Source: Reyranella massiliensis 521 (GTDB taxonomy: Bacteria > Pseudomonadota > Alphaproteobacteria > Reyranellales > Reyranellaceae). From it: a stretch of DNA of 64,000 nt. Shown in pieces: positions 7,924-18,119 of the stretch. The notes under the pieces are model-generated. The model saw only the letters and a program-made list of their open reading frames with translations, did no database searches and had not been told where the DNA came from. Both the position numbers and the translations under genes were made by a program. The stretch is from positions 5,503,788 to 5,567,787 of the forward strand of contig NZ_HE997181.1 in NCBI RefSeq assembly GCF_000312425.1. The letters are read 5' to 3'. The first letter of the stretch is position 1, and each line of letters opens with the position of its first letter.

Positions 7924-9522
7924 CTACGTCTCGGGAATAAGGTCCGACGCCTTCTCCGCGATCATGTTGGTCGCGGCGTAGGTATTGCCTGAAACCATCG
8001 TCGGCATGCACGAGGCGTCGGCCACGCGCAGGCCCTGCATTCCGACGACGCGCATCGACGCGGGATCGACGACGGCCATCGGGTCGGTCCCGATCTTGGC
8101 CGAGCCCACCGGGTGATAGGTCGTCGAGCCGGTGGCGCGGGCGTGCGCCAGCCATTGCTCGTCGGTCTGCACGTCGGGGCCGGGAAAGTTCTCGCGGATC
8201 ACATAGTCGGCGAGCGGCGGCGTCGCCAGAAGCTTGCGCAAGTACTTCATCGCCGCGAGCAGCGCATCGCGGTCGATCTGATCGGCGAGGTAGTTCGGCT
8301 GGATCTCCGGCTTGGCCGTCGGGTCGGCGGTGAGCGCTCTCACATGGCCGGTGCTTTCGGGGCGCAGCTGCGCCGCGCCCAGGGTCATCCCGGGCACCGT
8401 ATCGAGCACGGTGGTGCCGTAGCGGCCGCCGCCATAGCTTGCCGGCGCGAAGTAGAGCTGCATGTCGGGCGTTTCGAGCCCCGGCCGCGTCCTGAAGTAG
8501 CCGCCGGCATGGCTCGGTGCCGTGGTCAGCAGGCCCTTGCGGGTGGCAGCATAGCGCAGGACTTCGCCCACGAGCCTGAGGCCACGGCTGCGTTCGTTGA
8601 GGGAGCCCGCCCCCTTCACCAGCGCCGAGACCCGGACCGCGTAGTGGTCGCGGAAGTTGCGGCCGACGCCGGGCAGGGCGTGTTTCACCGCCACGCCGAT
8701 GGCGGCTAGGTCGTCGGGATTGCCGATACCCGAGAGCTGCAGGAGTTGCGGCGTGTTGATCGCGCCGCCGGCCAAGATGACATCGCGCCGGGCGCGGACC
8801 TGCTTCGTCTGTCCATGCTGGCGATAGGTGATGCCCGTGGCCCGCTTCCCGTCGAGGTCCACCCGCTCGACCAGCGCGTGGGTGATGACCTGGACGTTCG
8901 GACGTTTCATCGCCGGCTTGAGATAGGCGTCGACCGGACTCCAGCGCAGGCCGTTCCGCATCATGTTCTGGTAGAGAAGCGTGCCTTCCTGATCGCCGCT
9001 GTTGTAGTCGGGCGTGCGCTTGAGGCCGAGGGTCTCGTTGGCGGCCATGAAGGCATTCGACAGGACATGCGGATCGCGCTGGTCCTCGATGACCAGCGGT
9101 CCATCGCGCCCGCGCACCTCGTCGCTGCCACCCACGCGCGATTCGGCACGCTTGAAATAGGGGAGCACGTCGGTCCACGACCAGCCGCGGCAGCCGAGCT
9201 GCGCCCAGGTGTCGTAGTCGGCGGCCTGGCCGCGCACATAGAGATGGCCGTTGATCGAGCCCGAACCGCCCAAAACCTTGCCGCGCGGAAACCTTATCTT
9301 GCGGCCGTCGATGTGCGGGCCGGGCGCGGTCTCGTAACCCCAATTGAGCTTGTCGTTGTAGACCGTCTTGTTGAAGCCGGCCGGGACTTTGATCCAGATG
9401 TGGTTGTCGTTGCCACCGGCCTCGATCACCGCGACGTTGTTCCTGCCCGAGGCCGAAAGCCGATTGGCCAGCACGCAGCCCGCCGCGCCGGCGCCGACGA
9501 TCACATAGTCGAACTCTTCCAT
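7924..9522 (-). CDS. GMC family FAD-dependent oxidoreductase (choline dehydrogenase-like)
   Basis: 532 aa. The N-terminal ADP-binding motif is IVGAGAAGCVLANRL. GMC signatures are present (PRGKVLGGSGSINGHLYVRG and GAINTPQLLQLSGIG). The C-terminal active-site pair is His in TYHPVGSAKIG and Asn in VSGNTYAATN, the His/Asn arrangement of alcohol-oxidising GMC enzymes. It probably oxidises a primary or secondary alcohol with FAD, passing electrons to an unknown acceptor. It is the last gene of a leftward three-gene unit, 9 bp behind the aspartate dehydrogenase gene. The annotation 'choline dehydrogenase' would be too specific; the alcohol substrate is not known. Confidence 0.9.
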   Translation of the reverse strand: MEEFDYVIVGAGAAGCVLANRLSASGRNNVAVIEAGGNDNHIWIKVPAGFNKTVYNDKLNWGYETAPGPHIDGRKIRFPRGKVLGGSGSINGHLYVRGQAADYDTWAQLGCRGWSWTDVLPYFKRAESRVGGSDEVRGRDGPLVIEDQRDPHVLSNAFMAANETLGLKRTPDYNSGDQEGTLLYQNMMRNGLRWSPVDAYLKPAMKRPNVQVITHALVERVDLDGKRATGITYRQHGQTKQVRARRDVILAGGAINTPQLLQLSGIGNPDDLAAIGVAVKHALPGVGRNFRDHYAVRVSALVKGAGSLNERSRGLRLVGEVLRYAATRKGLLTTAPSHAGGYFRTRPGLETPDMQLYFAPASYGGGRYGTTVLDTVPGMTLGAAQLRPESTGHVRALTADPTAKPEIQPNYLADQIDRDALLAAMKYLRKLLATPPLADYVIRENFPGPDVQTDEQWLAHARATGSTTYHPVGSAKIGTDPMAVVDPASMRVVGMQGLRVADASCMPTMVSGNTYAATNMIAEKASDLIPET

Positions 9523-9531
9523 GGTCGCCTC

Positions 9532-10320
9532 CTAGGCTGCCACCACCAAAGTCGAAGCGAGCTGGCGCACCGACTTCACCATCGCCATGGCGACCAGCTT
9601 GCCGGTCTTGCGGTTCTCCTCGCTGACCGTCACGTCCTCCATGAAGGTGAAGCGGCCGAAGGCGCCCCTGGCTTCAAGTTCGACGATGTGCGTGGTGATC
9701 GTCGGATCGGCCACGATCACGACCCGCGTCCTGTCCAGGCCGATTCCGGCGATGGCAGCTGCCGCCGAGATATTGACGTTCTGCGGATAGAGGCGCGCCC
9801 CTTCGCGCACCGGACCGTCGAACACAGTGTGCGGCGCCTTCAGTCCGTCTAGGTCCACCAGGGTCTCCGCGACAGTGCCTTTCCAGGCCGACGGGTCCTT
9901 GCGCACCGTGACGGTAACGCTGTCGAGCCCGCCGACCGCGGCGCTGCTCAGGATGTCGAGGGCGCCGATGCCGCCCGAGGGCAGGATGAGCTTGCGACCG
10001 CTTGCCTTTGCGGCGGCCAGCAGGCGTTCGAACAGGGCCGTGTCGGTGAAAGCCCCGACGGACGTCACCAGGAAATCCGCGCCGCTTTCCAAAACTCTTT
10101 GGCCATAGGTGCGTACCGCCTCGTGTCCGGCGCATTCGGCGACGGCGTCGAACTTATTGGCGAAGAAACGGTCGGGCTCGTGAGTAAGCAGGCCCTGGTT
10201 ACGCGGCCGCTTCACCAGCGCCGCCACGAGATTCAGGTTCTCGATATTGCCGGCCTTCAATGCCGCCTCGACATGCTTGCCGATGGCGCCATAGCCGATC
10301 ATGCCTAGTTGGACCGTCAT
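9532..10320 (-). CDS. Aspartate dehydrogenase (NadX-like)
   Basis: 262 aa, the usual length for the L-aspartate dehydrogenase family. An N-terminal Rossmann motif IGYGAIGKHVEAAL is followed by the family blocks SGGIGALDILSSAAVGGLDS and RLYPQNVNISAAAAIAGIG, and ADPTITTHIVELEARGAFG holding the likely catalytic His. The enzyme deaminates aspartate (or forms it from oxaloacetate and ammonia) with NAD(P), and in some bacteria makes iminoaspartate for NAD synthesis. No nadA or nadC is near, so a catabolic role in this amidase/oxidoreductase unit is more likely. The start overlaps the amidase stop as ATGA. Confidence 0.88.
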   Translation of the reverse strand: MTVQLGMIGYGAIGKHVEAALKAGNIENLNLVAALVKRPRNQGLLTHEPDRFFANKFDAVAECAGHEAVRTYGQRVLESGADFLVTSVGAFTDTALFERLLAAAKASGRKLILPSGGIGALDILSSAAVGGLDSVTVTVRKDPSAWKGTVAETLVDLDGLKAPHTVFDGPVREGARLYPQNVNISAAAAIAGIGLDRTRVVIVADPTITTHIVELEARGAFGRFTFMEDVTVSEENRKTGKLVAMAMVKSVRQLASTLVVAA

Positions 10321-11597
10321 GAGAGCTGGGTTTCGATCCAGCGTGCCCAGGCGACCAGCTGGTCGTCGCTGCCATGCTTGCCGACGAGCTGCACCGACAG
10401 CGGCAGGCCGAACGGTCCTGTATTGAAGGGCATGGCGATGCACGGAGTGCCGAGCAAGGTCCAGAAACGATTGAAGAGCGGATCGCCGGTACTGCCGAGG
10501 CCTGCCGGCGCTTCGCCCTTGGCCGCGGGCGTCAGCAGCAGGTCGAACTTTTCCCAGGCATCGTCGAGCTGACCCACGGCGATGCGTTTGCGCTTCTTGG
10601 CATCGGCATACTGTCGCCGGGTTACGGCGTCGCCGTCGACCATCACGCCTTTCATGATGGGCGAGAAGAGGTGTGAGAAGCGGGCGCGTTCCTTGGCGTA
10701 GGATTGCGTCGCCTCCTTGGTCATGATGCGGCTCTGCGCCGGCACGAGGCTTGTCCAGTTCTCCGGCGCCCGCCATTCGCGCACTTTGGCGCCGGCGGCA
10801 CGCAGCGCGCGGGCTGCTTCCTCGATGTTCTTCCTGTTGTAGGGATCGGCTTCGTCCCACCAGGGCGTGCGCACCAGACCGATGCGCGGTGCCTGGCCTC
10901 TCGCCGGCGGATCGGCGGGTGCATGGCCGTAGGCGGCGCGGATCAGTGCCAGGTCGTTCGCCTCGCGGGTGAAGAAACCCAGCGTGTCGAGGCTCTTGGC
11001 ATAAGTCTTCACGCCGGTCATATCGGCCCACCCGTAGGTGCCTTTGTAGGCGACGACGCCGTTGAAGGCGCCGGGGCGGATCACGGAGCCCGCGGTCTGC
11101 GTGCCATAGCCCACCGGCGCCATGAAGTCGGCGACGGCGGCGGCCGAGCCGGAGGAGGAGCCGGCCGGCGTGTGGCGGAGATTGTGCGGATTGTGGGTCT
11201 TGCCGGCGTGACCGCCCGCGAACTCGGTGGTCACCGACTTGCCGAGCACGATGGCGCCGGCCGCGGTGAGCCGGCTGACGCAGGCGGCATCCTTGCCCAC
11301 GACGTGATCGCGATAGATCGGCGAGCCGCAGGTGGTGGGCATCGTCTTGGTGGAGATGATGTCCTTCACGGCCAGCGGAATACCGTGCAGCGGGCCGACC
11401 GGCCGCGCGCGCTTGTCCAACTGGTCGGCGCGCTTGCGGGCGCCTTCGGGATCGAGCGCTTCCCAGGCATGGACCTGGCCCTCGCGGGCCTCGATGCGAT
11501 CGAGGCAGGCCTCGACCAGATCGCGCGCCTTGAGCCGCTTCTCGGCCATGCGCCGTACGGCTTCGCTGGCCGAGAGCCTGTTTGGCGATTTCGCCAT
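10317..11597 (-). CDS. Amidase signature family hydrolase
   Basis: 426 aa. The Ser-cisSer-Lys triad of amidase-signature enzymes is visible: Lys in PLAVKDIIST, the Gly/Ser-rich block GSSSGSAAAVADFMAPVGYG, and Ser in TQTAGSVIRPGAFNG. The enzyme hydrolyses a carboxamide to acid plus ammonia in the cytoplasm. The ATG at 11597 is chosen because a purine-rich ribosome binding site (GGGAGGGGGAAG) lies just upstream and the amidase N-terminus (SASEAVRRMAEKRLKARDLV) begins here; the frame stays open further upstream. First gene of the leftward unit amidase, nadX-like, GMC oxidoreductase. It diverges from the RraA-like gene across 64 bp. Confidence 0.9.
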   Translation of the reverse strand: MAKSPNRLSASEAVRRMAEKRLKARDLVEACLDRIEAREGQVHAWEALDPEGARKRADQLDKRARPVGPLHGIPLAVKDIISTKTMPTTCGSPIYRDHVVGKDAACVSRLTAAGAIVLGKSVTTEFAGGHAGKTHNPHNLRHTPAGSSSGSAAAVADFMAPVGYGTQTAGSVIRPGAFNGVVAYKGTYGWADMTGVKTYAKSLDTLGFFTREANDLALIRAAYGHAPADPPARGQAPRIGLVRTPWWDEADPYNRKNIEEAARALRAAGAKVREWRAPENWTSLVPAQSRIMTKEATQSYAKERARFSHLFSPIMKGVMVDGDAVTRRQYADAKKRKRIAVGQLDDAWEKFDLLLTPAAKGEAPAGLGSTGDPLFNRFWTLLGTPCIAMPFNTGPFGLPLSVQLVGKHGSDDQLVAWARWIETQLS

Positions 11598-11661
11598 GCG
11601 TTCTTCCCCCTCCCGTATCGTTCGGCGCATGATGGCCGAGCCCAGGACAGAAAGGTAGCCC

Positions 11662-12348
11662 ATGCTCGACGATCCGCCGCTGCTCACGATCAAGGCTGGC
11701 TTTCACCGGCCCGATCCTGCCAAGGTCGCGGCCCTGAAAGGCGCGCAGACATCGCATCTCGTCGACGCCATGGATGGCCGCGGCGCACTCGACTGGACCA
11801 TCAAGCCCTGCGATCCGGAGAACGCCTCGTTCGTGGGCGTCGCGGTGACCTGCCACGCTTATCCGGCCGACAATCTTGCGCTGTTCGGCGCCATGGAGAT
11901 CGCCCGGCCGGGCGACGTCATCATGTGCGCCAACGATTCCTATCGGCTGACCGCGCTGGTCGGCGATCTGGTGGCTGGCATGATGAAGAATGCCGGCCTT
12001 GCCGCCCTGGTCACTGACGGTCTGGCGCGCGACCGCGTCGGCATCGTCGCGGCCGGCCTGCCGCTCTTCTGCGCCGGGATCGTCCCCAACTCGCCGGCCA
12101 AGAACGGACCGGGCAGCGTCGGCCTGCCGGTCACGATCGGCGGTGTGCCGGTAAGTTCTGGCGATGTCATCGTGGGCGATGCCGATGGCGTCGTCGTGGT
12201 GCCGCAGGCCATCCTCGACGCCACCATCAAGCGGCTGGCCGAGGTCCGCGCGGCCGAGACGAAGGCCGAGGCGGCGGTGAAGGGTGGTGCTAAGATGACG
12301 GCGAGCGCGGCTGCGTTGCTCAAATCGCCGCGGGTGCTACGCCTCTAG
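11662..12348 (+). CDS. RraA-like aldolase family protein (4-carboxy-4-hydroxy-2-oxoadipate aldolase/HMG aldolase type)
   Basis: 228 aa. The RraA/class II pyruvate aldolase fold is suggested by ADNLALFGAMEIARPGDVIM, GDLVAGMMKNAGLAALVTDG and the catalytic RD in GLARDRVGI, then GVPVSSGDVIVGDADGVVVV. Family members cleave 4-hydroxy-4-methyl-2-oxoglutarate or related acids to pyruvate, decarboxylate oxaloacetate, or (RraA proper) bind RNase E. The metabolic type is favoured by its neighbours: hydrolases and oxidoreductases. It is the first gene of a rightward three-gene set and diverges from the amidase gene, so both sets may share a regulatory region at 11598-11661. Confidence 0.85.
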   Translation: MLDDPPLLTIKAGFHRPDPAKVAALKGAQTSHLVDAMDGRGALDWTIKPCDPENASFVGVAVTCHAYPADNLALFGAMEIARPGDVIMCANDSYRLTALVGDLVAGMMKNAGLAALVTDGLARDRVGIVAAGLPLFCAGIVPNSPAKNGPGSVGLPVTIGGVPVSSGDVIVGDADGVVVVPQAILDATIKRLAEVRAAETKAEAAVKGGAKMTASAAALLKSPRVLRL

Positions 12349-12357
12349 GAGGAGTCC

Positions 12358-12906
12358 ATGCCGCAAGGTCTGCCGTTCAAGGTTCAGAAGCTCGGTCACG
12401 CCGTCGTCTATGTCGCCGATCTGGAGCGTTCCAGGCACTTCTACACGGAGGTGCTGGGCTTCAAGGTGTCGGACAGCTATCCCGGCGCGATGATGCCGGG
12501 TGGCATGGTCTTCCTGCGGTGCAATGGCGATCATCACTGCCTGGCATTGGTGGGTGGCCGCGGCGAGGGAGGCGAGGGACCGAAGAGCCTGCACCATCTC
12601 GCTTTCGAACTGGCGACGCTCGATGAGGTGTTCCGCGCCCGCGATCACCTCAAGGCGCACGGTGCGAAGCTGGTCTACGAAGGCCGTCGCCGCGCCGGCT
12701 GCCAGGTCTCCGTCGAGTTCCTCGATCCTGACGGCCATCACCTCGAACTTTACTGGGGCGTTGACCAGATCGGCTCCGACGACCGTTCCCGGCCGGCCGA
12801 GGAGTGGCGCCAGACCGCGACGCTCGAAGACGCCGTGCGCGTGGCTCCGCCGGGCCAGGATACGACACTGCACGATGCCAATCTCAAGGCGCGCGTCGAT
12901 GGTTGA
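12358..12906 (+). CDS. VOC family protein (extradiol dioxygenase-like)
   Basis: 182 aa with the paired beta-alpha-beta-beta-beta modules of the vicinal oxygen chelate fold. Metal-ligand positions are His in KLGHAVVYVADLERSRHFY, His in SLHHLAFELATLDE and Glu in DPDGHHLELYWG. This H-H-E pattern fits ring-cleaving extradiol dioxygenases and other metal-dependent VOC enzymes. A GGAGG ribosome binding site lies before the ATG. It follows the RraA-like gene by 9 bp and overlaps the next gene, so it belongs to the same unit. Whether it opens an aromatic ring is unproven. Confidence 0.85.
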   Translation: MPQGLPFKVQKLGHAVVYVADLERSRHFYTEVLGFKVSDSYPGAMMPGGMVFLRCNGDHHCLALVGGRGEGGEGPKSLHHLAFELATLDEVFRARDHLKAHGAKLVYEGRRRAGCQVSVEFLDPDGHHLELYWGVDQIGSDDRSRPAEEWRQTATLEDAVRVAPPGQDTTLHDANLKARVDG

Positions 12907-13507
12907 AAGCACGATGTTCCACGACGGCAATCGTCGCCTCCAGGACCAGTTCGACAGCCGCCGCATTGCCGACCGACTGGTCGAGAAGCTGACCCATACA
13001 GAATTCACCGAGAGCGACCGGGCCTTCATCGAAGGCGCGATGTTCTTCTTCCTTGCAACCTCGGACGATCGCGGCCAGCCCGATTGTTCCTTCAAGGGCG
13101 GCATGCCGGGTTTCGTGAAGGTGATCGGCCCCGGCGAACTCGCCTTTCCCGACTACGACGGCAATGGCATGTTCAAGAGCCTCGGCAATATCGTGGCCAA
13201 TCCGAATGTCGGTCTGCTCTTTATCGACATGGGCGAGAAGCCGCGCCGGGTACGCGTCAACGGCGAGGCGACCGTGAGCCGCGACGATCCGCTGATGCAG
13301 CGCTTTGCCGGTGCGCAGCTCCTGGTGCGGGTGAAGGCCCGGGCGATCTTCCCCAACTGCCCGCGCTACATCGTGACACCGGGAACGGCGGAGGCGTCCA
13401 AGTACGCGCCGCGGCCCAACTATGCGCCGCCGGAGCCCGCCTGGAAGGGCTTCGACGACTTCAGGGACTATATCCATCCCCGGCAGAAGACGCCCAATGG
13501 CACTTAG
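12899..13507 (+). CDS. Pyridoxamine 5'-phosphate oxidase (PPOX)-fold family protein
   Basis: 202 aa from the ATG at 12899, which overlaps the VOC gene by 8 bp; a second ATG at 12914 is also possible. The split-barrel flavin-binding fold is suggested by FFFLATSDDRGQPDCSFKGG, ELAFPDYDGNGMFKSLGN and IVANPNVGLLFIDMG, features of a PPOX subgroup that binds FMN, F420 or haem. The C-terminal part carries FPNCPRYI, seen in related 'pyridoxamine 5'-phosphate oxidase family' proteins. The frame is open further upstream but that part is a shadow of the VOC gene. Its role is probably a flavin-dependent redox step in the same pathway. Confidence 0.82.
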   Translation: MVESTMFHDGNRRLQDQFDSRRIADRLVEKLTHTEFTESDRAFIEGAMFFFLATSDDRGQPDCSFKGGMPGFVKVIGPGELAFPDYDGNGMFKSLGNIVANPNVGLLFIDMGEKPRRVRVNGEATVSRDDPLMQRFAGAQLLVRVKARAIFPNCPRYIVTPGTAEASKYAPRPNYAPPEPAWKGFDDFRDYIHPRQKTPNGT

Positions 13508-13535
13508 ATCCTGATCTCGTCTGGTCCATCAGCGC

Positions 13536-14072
13536 TCAACGAGAGGGTCGACGCTCTCGCGGTTCCGCGACGCTCTCGGGGGCGGCGAACGTGCCGTACT
13601 CGATCGACTGGTACGACGTATCCGATAGCACCATGCGGCGCGGCAGGCCGTCCGCCCGACCGATCCACAGGCTGCTCGAGGTGAATTCCCCGGGCTTCAT
13701 CGGATTGGGTTGTTTGTACGAGTAGATGTTGACCGCAATGCCATCGCGCGTCTCGGCGCGCGGTCCACTGCAGTCGCTCGGCGGCATGCTCTTCAAGGCC
13801 TGCTCGGCCATCTGCTTCCGCCTGTCGAGGTCGAAAGGCACTTTCCGCCAGGGGCCATTGCCGCCTTCGCGGACGTACATCGCGTCCTTGAGCGAGATGC
13901 TCTGCATGAGGAGGGCGTCCTTGTCGTAGGTGCTCTGCCGGATGCTGGGCTGCTCGGAGAAGGCGCGCATGGCCTTGAGGAGAGGCTCGCAGGCCGGATC
14001 GGCATGGGCGAGGCCGGGGATCAAAAGCAGGGCGGCAGCGGTTGCAAGAAGGCTGGTGGAAAGAAAGCGCAT
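13536..14072 (-). CDS. Hypothetical secreted protein
   Basis: 178 aa with a clear Sec signal peptide (MRFLSTSLLATAAALLLI, likely cut after LAHA near residue 24). The mature part has a Cys near the start (ADPACEPLL) and one later (PSDCSGP), possibly a disulfide. The sequence looks like small periplasmic proteins of unknown function in Alphaproteobacteria that may bind lipid (beta-strand-rich C-terminal half: NIYSYKQPNP, SSLWIGRADGLPRRMVL, similar in style to LolA-like folds), but I do not recognise a named family. It stands alone, convergent with the PPOX gene and divergent from the monooxygenase gene. Confidence 0.7.
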   Translation of the reverse strand: MRFLSTSLLATAAALLLIPGLAHADPACEPLLKAMRAFSEQPSIRQSTYDKDALLMQSISLKDAMYVREGGNGPWRKVPFDLDRRKQMAEQALKSMPPSDCSGPRAETRDGIAVNIYSYKQPNPMKPGEFTSSSLWIGRADGLPRRMVLSDTSYQSIEYGTFAAPESVAEPRERRPSR

Positions 14073-14223
14073 GTCCGAAGTCTCCAGGGCAAAGTCGGCC
14101 GTCGCCTTGCGGCAGAGGTCAGCCTATCGCTGTCAGCCTCGGCCTTCCATATCGCGGCTTGGCCGGTCGACGGCGGCAGCCTTTGTCGGCAGTCTCTTTC
14201 GGACTGAGTGCGGAGGATCGGCA

Positions 14224-15690
14224 GTGGGCAAGCGTTTCGCGATCATCGGGGCCGGCATGTCGGGCATCCTGACGGCCATCAAGCTCAAGGAGCGCGGCAT
14301 CGAGGACTTCGCGATCTACGAGAAGGCCGCGCGACTGGGCGGCACCTGGCGCGACAATACCTATCCTGGCCTGTCGTGCGACGTACCGAGCCATGTCTAT
14401 GCCTATTCCTTCGAGCTGAAGGGCGACTGGTCGCATCGCTTCTCGCCCGGTGCCGAGATCCAGGGATATTTCGAAGGCGTGGCCAGGAAGTATGGCCTCG
14501 ACCCATATTTCCGCTTCAACAGCGAAATCGAGCGTGCCGAGTATCGCGACGGCCGCTGGCATCTCGCAATCAAAGGCGGCGCCACCGACGTCGTCGATTT
14601 CGTGATCGCGGCGACCGGCGTGCTGCACCATCCCGCCACTCCTGACATTCCGGGGCTCGGTGATTTCAAGGGCGCCTGCTTCCACTCGGCGCGCTGGGAT
14701 CATTCGATCCCACTCGACGGCAAGCGAGTGGGCATCATCGGCACGGGCTCTACGGCGATCCAGATCGTTCCGGCGTTGGCCGATCGCGTGTCCAAGCTGA
14801 CGCTGTTCCAGCGCACCGCCCAATGGGTTCTGCCGCTCGCCAATCCGCCCTACAGCGAAGACGAAAAGGCGATGTATCTCGCCTCGCCGCAGAGCCTGCA
14901 GCAATCCTACGATTTCTGGTCGGCGCGTTTCGTCGACACGTTCGCGCGTGCCGTGATCGGCGATCAGGACGAGTTGCACAAGATCGAGACCGCCTGCCGC
15001 ACCAATCTCGAAGAGAACGTGCGCGATCCCGAACTGCGACGGCGGCTGACCCCCAACTACCGGGCGGCCTGCAAGCGGCTGATCATGTCGGATACCTTCT
15101 ATCCGGCGATGCAGAAGCCGAATGTCGAGCTGGTCACCGAGGGTATCGAACGGATCGAGGCGTCAGGCGTGCGTACCAAGGATGGCGTCCTGCACGAACT
15201 CGATGTGCTGGTGCTGGCAACCGGCTTCGACGGCCACGCCTTCCTGCGTCCGATCGACGTGATCGGCGAGGGCGGGCTGAGGCTCGCCGACGCCTGGGCC
15301 CAGGCCAACGAGGCCTATCGCTCGGTGGCCATACCGGGCTTTCCGAACTTCTTCATGCTGGTGGGGCCCAACAGTCCGATCGGCAACTTCTCGGTGATCC
15401 TGATTTCCGAGCTGCAGCTCGCTTACGTCCTGCAGCTCGTCGGCTTGGTTCTGGATGGCAAGTGCCATGCCGTGGCGCCTTCGCAGGCGGCCACGCGGCG
15501 TTTCAATGAGGCGTTGCGCGAAGCCATGAAAGGCACCGTCTGGGTGACCGGCTGCAAGAGCTGGTACCTCGACCGCAACGGCAGTCCGGCACTCTGGCCC
15601 TGGAGCTTCGACCGCTTCCGCGCCGAAATGCACGCCCCCGATCTTGCCGATTTCGATCTGGTCGCAAGGCAGGCGGCGACGTCCAGCTAA
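14224..15690 (+). CDS. Flavin-containing (Baeyer-Villiger type) monooxygenase
   Basis: 488 aa. Motifs: first Rossmann fold FAIIGAGMSGILTAIKL, RLGGTWRDNTYPGLSCDVPS, the Baeyer-Villiger/FMO fingerprint FKGACFHSARWD (F-x-G-x3-H-x3-W), and second Rossmann fold VGIIGTGSTAIQIVP. The enzyme uses FAD and NADPH to insert oxygen into a ketone or oxygenate a heteroatom. The GTG at 14224 is used because it begins directly at the first beta strand and has a GGAGG ribosome binding site; the frame is open for about 290 bp upstream without homology. It is monocistronic, so its pathway is not indicated. Confidence 0.9.
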   Translation: MGKRFAIIGAGMSGILTAIKLKERGIEDFAIYEKAARLGGTWRDNTYPGLSCDVPSHVYAYSFELKGDWSHRFSPGAEIQGYFEGVARKYGLDPYFRFNSEIERAEYRDGRWHLAIKGGATDVVDFVIAATGVLHHPATPDIPGLGDFKGACFHSARWDHSIPLDGKRVGIIGTGSTAIQIVPALADRVSKLTLFQRTAQWVLPLANPPYSEDEKAMYLASPQSLQQSYDFWSARFVDTFARAVIGDQDELHKIETACRTNLEENVRDPELRRRLTPNYRAACKRLIMSDTFYPAMQKPNVELVTEGIERIEASGVRTKDGVLHELDVLVLATGFDGHAFLRPIDVIGEGGLRLADAWAQANEAYRSVAIPGFPNFFMLVGPNSPIGNFSVILISELQLAYVLQLVGLVLDGKCHAVAPSQAATRRFNEALREAMKGTVWVTGCKSWYLDRNGSPALWPWSFDRFRAEMHAPDLADFDLVARQAATSS

Positions 15691-18036
<2,346 letters not shown>

Positions 18037-18071
18037 TCTGCCGGAGAAATCGGCGGAACGTACAGCGCGAG

Positions 18072-18095
18072 GGGTTGTCCTCCGACGGACAACCC
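18072..18095. terminator. Hairpin between convergent katG and RND pump genes
   Basis: A perfect 9-bp inverted repeat (GGGTTGTCC, 6-nt loop, GGACAACCC) lies in the 83-bp gap between two converging genes. No T-run follows on either side, so it is an imperfect intrinsic terminator, but the position suits a bidirectional one. Confidence 0.6.
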
Positions 18096-18119
18096 TCAAG
18101 CCAGGAACGGCGATGCTCC

